From NCBI RefSeq assembly GCF_003945595.2, contig NW_024104317.1, positions 124,001 to 188,000 on the forward strand: a stretch of DNA of 64,000 nucleotides, given 5' to 3'. Both the position numbers and the translations under genes were made by a program. Within the stretch, counting starts at the first letter, position 1. Each line of letters opens with the position of its first letter. The notes beneath the pieces were generated by a model. It was given only the letters and a program-made list of their open reading frames with translations. It did not search any database and was not told the DNA's origin. This DNA is from Pipra filicauda (lineage: Eukaryota > Chordata > Aves > Passeriformes > Pipridae). Of this stretch, positions 28,415 to 43,277 are shown piece by piece.

Positions 28415-28872
28415 ATATATTGGTAACGTTAACCTCCTTTCCATTTGATATGTTTTTAGGATTTTTCAGTTTGACTTTCCTAAGAAAGAAAAACATTACA
28501 TCATTTTGTAGAGAAAGTTTCTTTCCGCTGAATGGCTAATCTGTGTTTTGAGGTAGAACAGTAGTAGGTTGCCGATGTTATGGCTGATTTCATTTTAAAA
28601 TCAACATTATCATGTTGTTACAGATTTACAAGCTCTATGCAACAACTATTCAGTTGATTATTTCAGATCTCACACTTCACAAACATGTATTTTTCCTAAT
28701 AACTATAAGCACTTCATTCAATTCAGTCTAGTTTTCTAAACCTTGAATGTGGCACATCGTAGAGATACACCTTCTATCAAAAATTGATTTTGAATCGCGT
28801 ATTTCAAACATGAAAATACAACAAAGACTGCTGATGGGGAAAACCAAAACAGATCAAAACCCTTCACAGGTT
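28415..28872. other. Non-coding host DNA, no gene seen
   Basis: A short spacer between a CR1 fragment and a SINE, with nothing recognisable in either strand. Confidence 0.5.
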
Positions 28873-28991
28873 TCACAGAATATTCTGAGTTGGAAGGGAT
28901 CCACAAGGATAATCAAGTTCAACTCTTAAGTGAATGGCCCATATGGTGATTGAACCACGACCTTGGTGTTAATAGCACCATGCTCTAAACA
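28873..28991 (-). mobile_element. TguSINE1-like SINE (tRNA head, CR1-like tail)
   Basis: Read on the - strand, the element starts with TTTAGAGCATGGTGCTATTA, goes through CACCAAGGTCGTGGTTCAAT (a T-loop/B-box-like block) and ATGGGCCATTCACTTAAGAG, and ends with CCCTTCCAACTCAG and AATATTCTGTGA. The head is a decayed tRNA-Ile-like sequence and the tail is the CR1 3' end used by LINE machinery. This is the plan of TguSINE1, described in zebra finch and relatives. The 5' end (A-box side) is missing and the B box is mutated, so it is a dead, 5'-truncated copy. It is the best single clue that the host is a passerine. Confidence 0.85.
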
Positions 28992-31900
28992 AGCACGATG
29001 TCCATTTCCTCATCAAAATAAAAGGTATGCTGTGATTCTGGATGCAAAAAAATAAAATCTTTAAATGTGCATTTATTTTTGATCTATCAAAAGACGCATT
29101 AGACTGGATTAAATTTGATCTCCTCTATTTCATATCTCATGAATGCTTTGCAAAATAAGGCACAAAAAAAGGTAACACCTTTAAAGAATTTAAGTAAATC
29201 AAGGCTAAGTTTCCCATTGGTAAAGAAGTCAAGCATGTTGGAAGGAATTGACATTTTTGATTAACAGGGATTTCAATACTCTCAGAGCATGTGCTGACTA
29301 TAGCATTTGAGGTACTAGATAGTCTTGTGCTAATCACTGACCCTTACCTCATACAGGACTTGAAAAGTATAACTCATGCCCTTAACTCAGGAGGGGAAGC
29401 TGGAATGTTAAGCATCATTTTCATTTTCCCTTTATCAAGACCTCTGTCCTTTCTAGACCCACATCATTTGCTCTTACAAGAAAGACACCCTCTGCTCTTT
29501 TTCTTCTGCTTAAAGCAAAAGCCCCTCTCTGCTACACAGAAGATCTTGTCACTCTGCTTTCATGTGTTTTGCAGCTTCATTACAAGCATTTTCCACATCT
29601 CAGGCTGGAACCTGTAGACGAGAACAGCTTTTTAATGTTTGCTGTAGTCTGTAAGAATTGTGCAATTATTCAACTGAAAGCAGTAAGGATGAAGGGAAAA
29701 ATATTATTTTCAACTCTACTTCCTCTGCACATTTCCAAGATGAGGCAGTGAAGCTTCATTTGCAGTCTGTTACAAAGCAAATCAAGATATATATTTAATA
29801 TCTAAATTGTGCACAGAAGCAATATGGAAAGAAGAGAAGAAACTGCTGATTATGTAGTTCAAGATGGGGCAAAAAACATGCTGTTCAAACATATCAAGTG
29901 CCAGCAGGCAAATGTTGGAACAATATAATTCCGTGCTCACTTAACTTGCCTTTGTACAGAAACCAACACATCTGTAGAAATATTATAGGACACTCACTTG
30001 TAATTGAGGTTTCTCATTGCAAAAATAGGGTCTACAAAATTAAGAGCTTCTGAAGTGCCCGGCACCTAAAACTGGAAGATACTAAAGTGATCTTCCACAA
30101 GATGGCTCTGTCTCTCTATTCCTATTACTGACTCAAACCTATGGAGAGGGAACATAAATAATACTCAGGACAAAAATGCAATTACAGTTTGGAGGAGTAA
30201 GAGTGCCTCCACATGGGAACAGAGATGCTTCACTGAATTAGGGCAACCTATGTGACAGTGGAGAAAAACACACCATCCATTTTCTGCCAACTGTAAAGGG
30301 ACCAGAGGGTTTCACAGGGTGTTTTGAAATTATGTCTTTTAAACTGCAGGTGCTTGCTCCACCTGCACACCAAGCTGGTAGATTCCAGTGCAGTTTCATT
30401 TCATCAGCCACATTCCTAAGGGGCAGTGCCTAAACTAATATACCCTGCCTTTCAGGGCTAACAGAAATGCTCAGCTTCAGGACTCGATTTAACAGATAGC
30501 TCCTGGTCTGCTGTAAGCATGGGCAGCGAAGCATCTTTGCAAATATAAATTCATTTGTATTTGCACCTTCATATATATTTTTAATAATTTTTTTGGACAT
30601 AACTTTTATTTATCTCTTATATGACCTCTACAGAAAAATATCTTTGTGCCAACTGAACATACGTGATTTTGAGTAGCTTTAAAACCTATTGGACATGCAG
30701 AGCCCTTTAACCTATATTTATCATAGACCATTACACATGTTTACCTTATTTTCAGTGAATTGCACTTTACTGTATATTGTACTGTTGAATGTGCTTACCA
30801 GAGCCTTGGGAATCAGATTTATGCTTGGGAACAAGTGTTACAGATTTATTTATGAAGTGTTCGTTTACATCTACAGTAAATTCTCTCAGAAATAAAGTAT
30901 CACAACAACCTAAACTACATTTTTCTGAAAGAGAAATGCTAAGATCTTGCCTTATTCCACCAATAGCTTTACATCGACTGATGATCTGTTTATATAGATA
31001 TTATAAAATACGCATTCCTTCTGTGCTCAGGATTTGAAGTAGCTCATGTTTAAGCAGTTTCATTAGGTGGATTTAGGACAGTTGTGTTACCAAATAGCTG
31101 CCCTACTGAGCAAGAGAGAAACAAACAAACATCAAAATAGGAGAGTGGCAACATTTTTCACACTGTTGCTTCCCTCATCTTCAAACTATGCTGAGACAGA
31201 GGTAGAAGCATGAAAAACTCCCCTGCCCCCAACCTCTATTTGCTGCAGAAAGTGGGAAAGGCTGTGAGGGAAATCTCCAGTTCTGTGGGATCCCTGGCAT
31301 AGTTTGGAGCTGGTGCCCTACTGCAGGTAAGTGTGAGCTTCCTAAAGTATATTATGGGAAAGAGCTGGGACACCAGTTTACCACATGGTTTATCTGAGGC
31401 AGCCTACAGCTTCAGGCTACCTCAGTTCTATAACAACAGAAAAGTACATCACTGGCAGCTGCAGTAGGGCAGCTGGGACACTGAAATTACAGTATAATTT
31501 ACTCTCACATGCCCATGCTCATTGCTTCTGGAATATAACATCCTCAGTTGGCCCCATTTTGACAGATAATACGTGCAGCATGGTAGGCAGGGATCTTCTT
31601 TCTTCTCACATCACTATTATGTTGTCTCTACAGAGCAATAAGAAGGTATCAGAAGTGTAGACCCACATTTGGCTTGATAATAGCCAGCAGAGAGTTCTTG
31701 TACCATAGGAGGACTCCTCAGTGAGCATTTGCAGCTAGATTACATCTCTTCCTCATAGTCTGAGCAGAGGAAGCTGCTTACAGGGTCCCTAAAGAATATG
31801 GTGTATTAAATTAGCAAAACCAGGATTAGGTTTAAAGATTAAAACGAATGAAAAAACAGTGTTTCCTGGGCATTACAAATGAATATTATTTTTATGCACC

Positions 31901-34900
31901 TAGAATTGACTATTGACCACCTGCTCCTTGCCATACACACTGTGCCCCACCTCATCATTCAGCTTTCTTGCACGCACACAATGCCCTTTTCCAGCACTGT
32001 GGTTGCCATTGTATCATTTTCCTAGCCAGGGAAAGGAGTTCTGCTCTCTCCATTTTATCTCACCCACACCAAGAAAATCACGTTTTGGTCCATGTTACAG
32101 GATGATGGAGAAACCTGAGCTCTAAGAGCAGCTGCCTTTCTGTCCTAGTTGCTACCAGTCACAAGGAGGGCACACAACCGAGAGATACACAAAATGAGAG
32201 AAATGCCCAAAATCCTGTCCTTGCTTGTGATACCACTTACACTGGCTTTCCCCCGAAGCAATTGCATTGTTTTGGGAGCGGTTACAATAATGTACCCAGC
32301 AGAACACAATCACATGTGCACACAATGGCAGCATATGACTGGATCATATAATCCATTTCTGCCTCCATCACCCATCATGAATGGTGACTCACACTTAAGG
32401 GTGTATAGCAAGCTTCTGCCACTCATTTCATATACAGCTTTAAAATTAGGCAAAGAAGAAAGAGAACTCTTTTTTTCTTCTAAGTTTTCTTTAGTCCTGG
32501 CAAGCTGTGCCAGCCATTAGTTTCACTTGCTTCTTCATAACCACTTCCCCCGCACATTAGACAAAGTCTGCCCCGAGTGCTATCTCACAGCTCAGGTACT
32601 GATCATCTCCTTTGAAACACTGACCTCCTCCTCAAAAAACATTACTGCTTTCTATTCATGCACATAGGTAGCTGCACTGGTGAATGGAGTTCAATTATGG
32701 CTTGGCAAGTTCTACACAGTAAAGTAGTTGCTTCTTCTGTTGGAACAGGAAAAAAGGTGGTTGTAATTTATAATGAATATAAAGGTTGGACTAGCAGCAA
32801 TATGGCTTAGTTCATACTGTCAAAAAGTAAGGAATATTTTTTGAAAGAAACACAGGGATATATCCCTCACATGCTCTCAATCTGTGTTAATTAAAAGTTA
32901 TTTAATTTTACTGTCAGAGAAGCTTAGGCTCATTACTGAGATTCCCAAGATCCAATTCTGATGCCATACTGATTTGAATCACTACAAGGTAATAATCTTA
33001 TTTTATAGAACCAAACACGAGGTATTCTGAAAAGAAAAGGAAAAATAAACTAACATTTTTGCTTGCAGCCTTGTAATTTCCCTGAACCATGCTGTGCTGT
33101 TGACTTTTAAGCAAAAGTCTTTATTGAAATTCACTAGAAGTTCTATTTAAGAACTGGTGGCAAGATATGGGCCATTGACTTCAGTACAATTACTCCAAGT
33201 TGTAGTGCAGAAGTCTGAGAATCAAGTCCCAGGTATTTCATATAAGACTAGGCATGCTTAAGATTCATTGTACAAATAAGAGAGACATTGAACTGATGAA
33301 AAACATATATGGGAGTCCTGTGGAACCTGGTTGGACCCCTCTTGGATTTTGGTTCTGTGGGTTTAATTTAAACTCAAAGATAGACTCAAAGTAAAGGCAG
33401 TTCATTTTACTCATATATAAAACTTCACATGAAAATTGCTGTCACTGTATTACAGATTACTTTACACCTCTTTTATTTTTATGACATTTTGGAAGAATGC
33501 CTGCCTCTTTGTTACTGTCAAAATTCTTTAAGAAAACACATTAAAATCCAAATAAGGTCACAGAAATGTAAATAGAAATGGTTAATTTTCCTCCACTGGG
33601 ATGTTTCAATATCTTGGGAATATTTTATGTCCCCAGAGACCCAAAAGGCAAGTCATTTGAAAAGCAGTGTGTATGCAGGAAATCATCAGAATGCCCTGTG
33701 GGACCAATCTGAGCCCTTCAAAATTCACTGGAGTCTGTCTACTGACTTCAGAGAGTTTCAGCAGTACTCTCCCATGCACATTTTCTGAATCTAAAGAATC
33801 ATTAGGCTTTCCAAACCCCCTGTTATTGCCTCCACTTTAACAGATTCAAGAAAGCCTGAGAACAACATACCACAGAGGGCTGATGCTGTACTGCCCCATG
33901 GAATGTTCGATCCTATTTTCTTTCCACACTGCTGACCATGAGAGCTGCCATACATATGCACTGCAGCAACTGGAAGAAACTGCTGAGACAGAGGAGTGTT
34001 GAGTGCCGACAAGTCGAAGATCTGAGAGCAGCCACTACATTAAAAGGAGATTCTTTACTGTGAAATAACACCAAAGCAGGATTAAGCCAACAAACAGAAG
34101 TATTCAGTATATATTAGCTGGAGCTTGACAGTGGGAATGCAAACCAGCAATATTTTGGGAATTTGCAATGAATATCAAAAAGTCTCCAGAACATTAAAAG
34201 CCTGTGCAACCAAGGCCCCCATGTTTGGGATCCAACTCCTGAATTCATGTTGCCACAGCTGAGATTCATAGAAGTTGCAGAATTACCTTCACTGAAATGA
34301 AAAATAAAAAGATTGCTAAAATGAATTCTAAAATCCATGGAGAATGTATTTTGTTTCCCTGGAGCCTGGAGCTCTATCTTCACAGCAAAGCAGCAAAACC
34401 CACTTTCCTACCAAGCAGTGTCAGAAAAGCACTGTCAGAAAAGTGTAAACAGCTAGTCATGGAAACTGTTGTAGTATCCAATGCAAGTTTGCTCTGTACA
34501 GGGAAAATCAGTTGCATGTTTTTGCATTATTTAAATTAAACTTGTTCATACAAGCATTGCCATAAACATTAAAAAAAAAAAAAAGGCAGAAAGCATTAAA
34601 TAGAAGTACTATGTGATCTATTATTTTGGCTGCTGGTTAACTTCATTTTATAATTACATGTATTCTGGGCACAGATAAATGCTGGAGAAACCCCTTCCTC
34701 GCATAGAAAAAAACCATAAATTGCTTAATATATTAGTGACTCCTATAGACATTCAGCATACACAATTTTGTTCACCAGGTCTTTTAAAGGAAGGATGCAT
34801 TGTGAAAACTTGTACAAATATTCATGAATATTACAACTGATCAAAAGCAGTTTACCAAGCTATATTTAGAGTGGCCAAACATCCTTCTCAGCTTAGACCA

Positions 34901-37900
34901 GGGAACCTCACACTGGGAAGCGGGACCAAGAGGACAAACACCACTCTTGGGCACAGCAGCAAAGGTAGGGGAACACAGTCTGGAAGAATGAAGCTCATGC
35001 TCACTGAGCTCACTGCCTGCACAGTGAGGTGTTCTGAGAACTCTCTACCTGGGTGTTGGGGACAGCAAACAACTACTCTTACCCAAGAAGCACAGGCTGA
35101 GCTGTTGCCTTACAGTAAGATCAATCTATGTAGTTTGAAGACTGAACCTGGGTGTTCTAATCTCACCATTAAATATTTAGAAAGCTTTTAGCTGTATACC
35201 TGTAGTGCACACTTTTAACGTGCAGAAGAAACTTTCTTATTTGAAATACAGAAATCAGCTTAGATCTCAAACTATTTACATTTTCTCAGCTAACTCTAGT
35301 CTGAGTTTCCCATTCCTTATCTAGTCCTTTCTATTTTGTATCTATTTAGGAATTACACATTTGCCCACTCACCCAAGCTCATTTTTTCCCATGAGTAAAC
35401 TGTAATACTTGTGAGAGGCATGAAAACCCTTTTATACAATGAGAAACTTCCCAAAGTGCTTGGAATTCCTGTAAATTATTTCTTCCTGGAACATGGATGG
35501 AAGATGCTGGCTTCAACTCTTTATACAAAAGACCCAGAATCTCCTTTACAAATATCTCCAAGCTATAGCAGCTAAGATATATTTATGTGTGAGATGGCTC
35601 AGAATAATCAATTAGGTTTGCTAAGGTTCCAGTAAAGAAACTGCAACTACAATCTCATTTTTTTCTTTCCCTTACTGTTTTCTTGCATAACATTTTCTTC
35701 CTTATCATTGCCTATTTTCATGCAGAGCATGTTTGCTTATTCGCTATGGTCAGTAGACACTTTATTTTAATTACTTCAAAGGTAAATGTATTTGAAGACA
35801 CTTGGCTCTCATTCCAGGTGAGAAAAACAATTAATATAATGGGTTTAGAACTGCATAGGAAAAAATATCAAAAATATGAGCTGCCAACACCCCAAGCCCC
35901 CACATACATTAATAAATATACTGATTATTTTGCCTTTGCCTTCACCTTTTTCTAACGAACACAGTACTGACAAGTTAACTTATGCTACCTCAATCTTATC
36001 AAAGGTTACTGTGCAGTTATTTATCAACTGCAAATACAACATCATTATGCAGTAATCATCCAATTAACTTCTGGGGTAAATGCACATCACTCTTGCACTT
36101 CCTGCTCCAATACACATTTAGTATTAAATTTCTTTTGTTACTGTATATATATGTGTGTGATACTGCAGCACTTATAAGGCTGTTTAGAGATCAGAATCCC
36201 ACCATTACTGACACTAGGCAATCAAATAACGTGAGAATGCCCACATACCTTTAAGGAAATGTGAGAGACACATTTCTTGTAAAACAAAATGACAGAGAAT
36301 CCCCTTGTGCTGTAGACTTCTCCTGCCCATTCCAAAACAGACAAAAGGAACTAGATCATAAGCTAACATCAATCACTCTAATTTCAATCAAATCCATGAA
36401 GTATCACCAACCCACAAGAACACCATCTCTCCTTCCATAACATATATAAAAATTAGAAACTCAAGATGGAAAGTAATAGGATGCTGATACAGTCTATCCA
36501 TATAGGTACTGATGTCATTCTGTTTTGATGGATGCAAAATTCACTAATAGTCCAAAACAACTGATACAGATGTTTTATATAAAACTCAATCAATAGCATC
36601 AAGGCACTATACAGCTGAACCACTTCTGAGTGTTTCCACCTCCAAAGAGGCACCAGCTCCTGACCAACAGCACACAAACCATGTTCTCCATAGTTTGCTG
36701 GTGGTCCCCGGGGCCAGCACACAGAGCTGCACAGCAGTGCTTTACAACCCAGTCATTCCACAGGCAAAGCCCGTGTTCCAAAGGCAATTCAAGCACAGAA
36801 ACTTTGCTATTCAGCCTTCTAAAGGAAACCTAATATCTTTTTATTATGCAAATGTGAATAAACAGGACAGAAATTCCTTTCCAGACATAGTCAAAGAGAA
36901 GCATTTTAGAGAAATGTAAGAAAGATGTAACAGGGTCCCTCCTGATGATCTACAGCTAAAAGGACTGTCCTGAAATCCAGGACCCAAGTCTGCTTCTTCC
37001 CTTAAAACCACTTCTAGGAATACATTTACTGCCCTCATCCTCTTTCAGATTCCCCAGTCTCTTCAAGGGCTTGTAAAAAGAATTGCTTGGCAAATAGGAT
37101 TTAATTGCATTAAAGAGCGAATTAATCTTTTCCCCCTAGATATCCTACATTGTCTCACCACACCAGAAAACAATGGAAAATACAGCCATACTCTGACTGG
37201 AGCTTCATTGCAAAAAGTTATTCCAGGATATTGGCCTCTGTCCAAAAGGTAAGAGTAACAGACGTAATTTAAATATGCTTGAGCACAGGAACAAACGCCT
37301 AAGCTCTGTTGCTCTCTTTGTCAAAACCCATTCTTTCAGAAAATCATTTTCTTTACCCATTGGACAACAAAATGCATTGTCAAGAAATTTTATAGCAATA
37401 ATTATAAAAGATGTCCATTTGAACCCATTGAGGTCTTACTGATTTTATAATACCCAGCAGACCTCCCTGCAGGAGAACGCTATATTTATGTTAGCAATAT
37501 ATGCGAGAATTGAGATCGTAAAATTAAATGACCACATAGAACTGTCATTTATATGATGAGCGCCTACATGTGTGAAGGCTGGTTTATCTTGCAAGATAGG
37601 GTAGTACTAAATGGTCCACTCTCAGTGAATGCTTTTAATCACGCATTTCTTCACTGTTTCTGCAATATTACACTTGAAGGACTGGTGAGCAGTTTGCTAT
37701 GAAATGTTAAATGGCTACTGGCAGTACAAGCCCGATGGAAGTGCTCACTAAAATAGAAGTACAGTACATATTGTATGCAATTGTTTTATGAGAGACATTA
37801 TGGTTACTAGAATAACATTTCACCATTACCAACCGCTGAGAGAAAAGTCATTAAGATATTTGGCAAGCCAGTGTAATTTTTCAGCAGAACTACAGTATAA

Positions 37901-40900
37901 GACCTCCGAATAGCTTCTGTACAAAAAGGCTAGCTGTCTCAAGAAAACAAGTCTTTGGTGTCATTTTATTCATAGGGGTTTATTTTCAGATTCCAATGAG
38001 AAAGTTATTGCTGCTGGAGAGTGAACAATTGAGCCTTAACCCTTATTATAACAGTGCAATTTTAGAAACACTACAATAAATCTTGCAGCAGTGTTTCCAT
38101 TAAAAATCTCTTTTCTAAAGAGATTTTATGGTGTGCAGTTTCATTCAGACACTTTTATGAGAGATTTCTTTAAACTATGATTTTAAAACTAGAGAGAGAT
38201 TAAGCACGTGTTTAAGCATTGTTAAATACTGAGATGGAAATAAACAAAACCCAAGTCACTGTTGCCACCTCAGCCTATTGCCATGGTTTTGCAAATACTG
38301 CAGCAACAGAAAATTCATGCCCTCCACACAAACAGTGGGGTCCGTGCTGAAAAGAGTTCCCCCTACCACCATCAATGGAGCAGCAACTGCCCATTTTTCA
38401 TATTGCCATTAACATATTAAAGACTGACTCACAAACACACAGATGTCATTCTACCCACATCGTTTTCCAGTAAATATGCTTTCCCTCTTCCTAGAACTGT
38501 ACTTTAATGATATGACGAGGCATCACAGCTTCAAGGTGCAAACATTTTCAACAGAAACAGCCACTATGCATCACCTAACTAAATCCTCTTCTCTGTAACA
38601 AGAACAGTAATGACCTATTACAGTATTATCACAAGGTAACAAAACATAAGTAACAAGGCCCACTGCAACCAAACACTTCCAGTTGTCAAAGTTTCCAATG
38701 GAAACAATGATTTCTGGTTAACATGAGCTGACAGGAGATCTCATGAAAGCCCTGTAAACGACGCGGGCCAGTATTAAACAAGCTGCTATTTTAATTCTGC
38801 TTCTTTCTATAAGTTGGATCAAGACAATCTCAAAATGGCAAGCCATTTCAACAGGATTTGCTATCTGTCTGATTTGGAAGAAGGCAATTCTGATATTTGA
38901 TTTCTTTTCATTTGATGTTGTATAATTTCCACACACATATTTAACAGAAATTAAAGTATACCAACTAGACTCAAGCTCGAGGAAACAGTTACCAAGTGGT
39001 ACATTTTCTAACAGAAGAGTGAGTGAGTAGAAGCTCCATTAAATGCAATGCAATTATTTGATATCATATTGGAAAGGAATTATGCTGAGGAACACCGTCT
39101 TCAAAACTTTGTACAAACATCCCTGTCCTGTAGAATCTATAGAGGAATGCGGCTTCCATGAAATTAGGTTTTCCAGTCATTCATTGCTATCCCCCAAGTT
39201 CAAAGAGCTCTATTCTAAAAAAGATCATTCTAATCTGAAATCTCTCAATATTCTGAAAAATATTACAGTATGGTCCTATATCTGTAACTTTCAGTAACAA
39301 CTAAACACCTAACTACAAAAACTGAAATTACATGGAAACTCGGTTACTTACTTGCCTGTATCTCTCAGATGATTACAACTATGGCTTATAGCCCTTCACT
39401 CCTCTGTAAGGTTTCATGACATATACAGGTACAACCCAGAATGCTCTAAAGGGCAGCATCTTCATGAAGTTCTCTGTTTGAAACTAACACTTTGGAAGAC
39501 TAAAACAGGGTAGAATGAGAAATCCTAGCTTACTTGATACTTGCCAGGAGTAACCCCAAAAGGAAAACATGCAACACAGAAAGTCATGGTGGAAACTAAC
39601 TTATTCTCTAGTAAAACCACTGGAGTGCCAGCAGAATTGAAACTTCTGGACAAAGCCATCCTGTTCAGAAAGACAGGTCTCCTATTCATGCCATAACTTT
39701 CTACGCTTGCATCATTGTATTTCCAATTTTGTAAACATTTACATATATGCTTGATTCTGCCATTCTGAGTAATTCTTAGGGGTCTTCCCCTGGCAAAGAA
39801 ATAACTCTCAAAAGTGTCCACTCACTTGAAGAGGTGCTTAAGTCACTGTCAGTTTTCATACATCCCCCACTGCTGTCTGCACTGTTCAAAATTCCCAAGT
39901 GATTTGTGATCAACTTTAGTTCATCCATTCATTTGAATTTACAGGAGGTATTGATAGCAGAGCAAAAATTTTAGAAATATGGACCTAGACTTTTATAGTC
40001 ACAACAGAATATAAAAGAAATTTAAGACTGGAAAGATTAAAATATTTTGTAGAACTTAACATCTAAATTCCACAACTCTAATGTTAATAACATAGTTTTT
40101 TTAAAAAAATAAAGTATTAAAAAAGTAAACTTCTTTTCCTTACACAAATAATGGCCAATAACTCAAAATAACTGCAATTATATCAGTAAATTGTACCTTG
40201 TTCATCAGAAAACTAATTTTGAGAACTTTAAACTGAAAATTAGCCACAACTGTATACACAGAGGTATCAACCTGTCTTTAATTCTCACACTCTTTTGAAT
40301 TCCAAAAAATTAGTAACTGTATTTACTAAAGACATATTTTTACTTTCCTGTCTCCTAACTTAATGAGTTTGCTTGTGTTAGAACCAGACAACCAAATCAG
40401 ACATATATCTGTGCACTGAAAAAAAGTCTTTTCCCTTTAGTCTTAATAATGAATAAATTTTGCTTTTATTTTAAAATTCAGTTATCAACATTTTTCCTCA
40501 GGAAAACACTCATTGTCTTTCTTAAGACTTTTAAGAGTAATTGTGAACACACACACTGATAAATACCAACAAATATTTTGTCTTTAAAGCTCATCTGTTG
40601 TGCCAGAAGGGTCTATTCCTCATAATTTTTAATTTAGAATGCTAATTTTACAGAATGTGAGAATTCAGATAGCTCTCCACAGGCTCTATTCCCATTGGAG
40701 TTCTCTCTGAAAAGTTAATAACATTAACAGTTTTACTATTAATTTGAGTTTTTACTGGGTTTTTGGGGTGCCACAACAAAGGGAAAAAAACCCCATAAAC
40801 TTTCAAGAATTAAAAAAAAGTTTCTAAAATTTCCCTCATTAAAATGAAAATATAAGCAACTAACTGCCTTACTAGGATTTATAAAAATTCACCATCAATG

Positions 40901-43257
40901 TTACTTAGCAAAAAATTCCAAAATGATACCTAAAACATAATGCATTATATAAAGTAATTAAACTTAAAACACAAGTAGTTCCATTAACTGTTCCTCTGTT
41001 TGTTTGTAGAACTACTCATTTTATACAACTTACAATATGAGTGACCCAGTTATTCACACTTTAAGAACTTAAAAATTTTCAAATGAAACATGAAAGAAAA
41101 GTGTTGGCTCATATAATTTACAAAGTTTCCCCTCAAAAGATACTCTTTTCATAGCTCTAAAATCCTGAACAGTTCTCAAAACTGGTCACACAAATCTGCT
41201 GCCTCATTTTTACAAGAGCAGTTCTTAATATCATTATAATACTGAATAGCAATAGTTCCAAAAGAATTTAAGAAAATGCACACTTCAGCCCAAAAGTCGA
41301 GCTGGGATAATATGATGAGTAAACAGGATTACTTGTTTAAGTAGTCAAAGTTTTCCAGGCATGCAAACCCTAAGGAAAACTTAATTGAAGTCAATAAAGA
41401 GGAAGGGAAAGCACAGAAAAATTAAGTAATTAAATTGTGCAAAGCAAAATATGAACTGATCAGTTATCTGTTCCTGCCTGTGGGATAGTTTTGCAAACAT
41501 AAGCTTTCAGCCTCCAGCTGGGATGGATTCTGAGTTTTGTGTGTTTATCATGCACAGATCCACCAAAATCAAAAGTTATGCTGGATTTATGGTGCTAAAA
41601 CTGATAGAGAATTTTGCCCATTTGAACAAAACAGTGATTGCTGCCATACCCTTTTGAAGACTTAAAAGAAAATATTAATCCTCCCCAGATTCATGTCACT
41701 ATTTTGGTACACTATTTAAATATTCCATTTATGCAGAATTTAGAAATTACGAAGATCTGGAACCCAATTCTCTTCTCTGCTATAGAATATTAATGCTGAT
41801 AGAACTGCCTATAAGTCCTCTGATAGGCAGTGAATATTTATTGATAAATAGCAAGCAGTAATCAGGTTCTCAACTTATAAACTGTATTTTCTTGTTATAT
41901 ATCTTCTTTACATTATGTACTTTGGAGCATTACTCAGTCCACATTCACAAGCTTTCAGGTATTGTCAGGTATTTATCAACCACCTAGGAAAGACTATAAG
42001 CACTTTTTTGACACAAACTCACTAAATTCTAAGATTTCTGTAAAAGTGGGAGCTAGATGCATTTAAAAATATGGGGAAAGAAACTCATAGGTGCTCAAAA
42101 TTTTGTATACAACCTGCAGCAGCAGCAGCCTCTCCTCCTTACCAGTGCCTTTCTTTAGGCACCAAATCAGCAGCATCTTTCCTTTGGAAAGTACAGGGCA
42201 TCCACAGGGCTGTGTAAATTTCACAGCTTTTTACCATCTCAGACACCCAACTCTCTGATACAGGGAAACTAAAATTCTATATTCCTTTCAACAGTGTATT
42301 GCTGTAGCACTCCAGTTGTGAACTTGACCACTTGCTGCAACTTTGCTATTAATTTTATTGGTGTCTCCCGAAAGGGGAAAAGTTTGCATTCCCATGGCAC
42401 AGTACTTTACCTAGACTGGTTCACCATTAATCCTCAGGTCACAACCAAGGTCAAAGAGTGCTGTTCAGGATGCCAAAATACCAAAGTATCTGGATTTTAA
42501 CAGATTTGTTCAACAGCGTTTGCAGCGTTAGTCAGGGTGCAGTCAGTGTGTGCATCAGGTTCACATTTGGTGCAACAACATGTCACTTAAGTTTGAAGCA
42601 TTTAAATTTAGTTTCAACTACAGCAAACTGCTGCAAATCCCAGAGAAAGAAATCTCTCATGGCAGAACAGCAAGTGTCTGGTATCTCAAGGGGTTTTCAA
42701 GCATAACTCCCTCTTCAAAGGAACTGCTTGGGGTGAGGGAGGAATTTCTTTTCTCAGACAATCGACGTGGCAATAAGCATGTGGTCATGAGTATCACCAT
42801 CCAGTTCTTTAATTAAGCAGAATAAGGATGGGAATTTACAAACCCTGAAATAACAAAAAATAATCAAGTGGTTTTGCATATAGGTGGCTAAAAGATCTCA
42901 AACTTTCAACAGTTTGAAGGACAAAACTTGATATTATTTGTAGGAGATAGCCCCTAGAGTTTTACAGAGCAAGATACCTCACAGAGGTGTCACCATTCCC
43001 CCTGGAAGATTATCTGAAGGAAAATAACTATAAGAATTAGGCTGAAAAGAATGAAGCTAAGCCCAAGTTTCTACAAGGTATGCCAAGAGATACCCACTAG
43101 ACCTACTTAATAACCACAATTTAAATACAAAAGCATACACCCACTTCACACTTGCAACAGATAAAAGTGAAGTGATATCATTTTGTGATCAGTCACAACA
43201 TGTTGGGTGCTCTGTTCACACACAAAATCAAGGAAAATAATTTTTTTTTCCCAAGCA
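28992..43257. other. Non-coding host DNA, no gene seen
   Basis: Fourteen kilobases with no supported exon. All frames are short; the largest, 123 codons at 32149-32520 (+), has no motif. A poly-A run lies at 34570-34584. A perfect 11-bp inverted repeat with a 3-base loop sits at 38103-38127. The unique stretch 37440-37860 looks like single-copy DNA without repeat features and could be a conserved non-coding element, which cannot be judged without an alignment. Confidence 0.5.
38103..38127. repeat. Perfect short inverted repeat
   Basis: AAAATCTCTTT is followed by TCT and then AAAGAGATTTT, a perfect 11-bp stem with a 3-base loop. It is AT-rich and too small for a typical animal pre-miRNA, so it may simply be a chance palindrome. 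Confidence 0.6.
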
Positions 43258-43277
43258 TAGATTCTATGATTCTAGTT
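43258..43277 (+). repeat. Minimal CR1-tail-like remnant
   Basis: The sequence ATAGATTCTATGATTCTAG carries two copies of the ATTCTATG unit typical of CR1 tails, with no CR1 body to the left. It is either the last trace of a truncated copy or chance. Confidence 0.3.
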
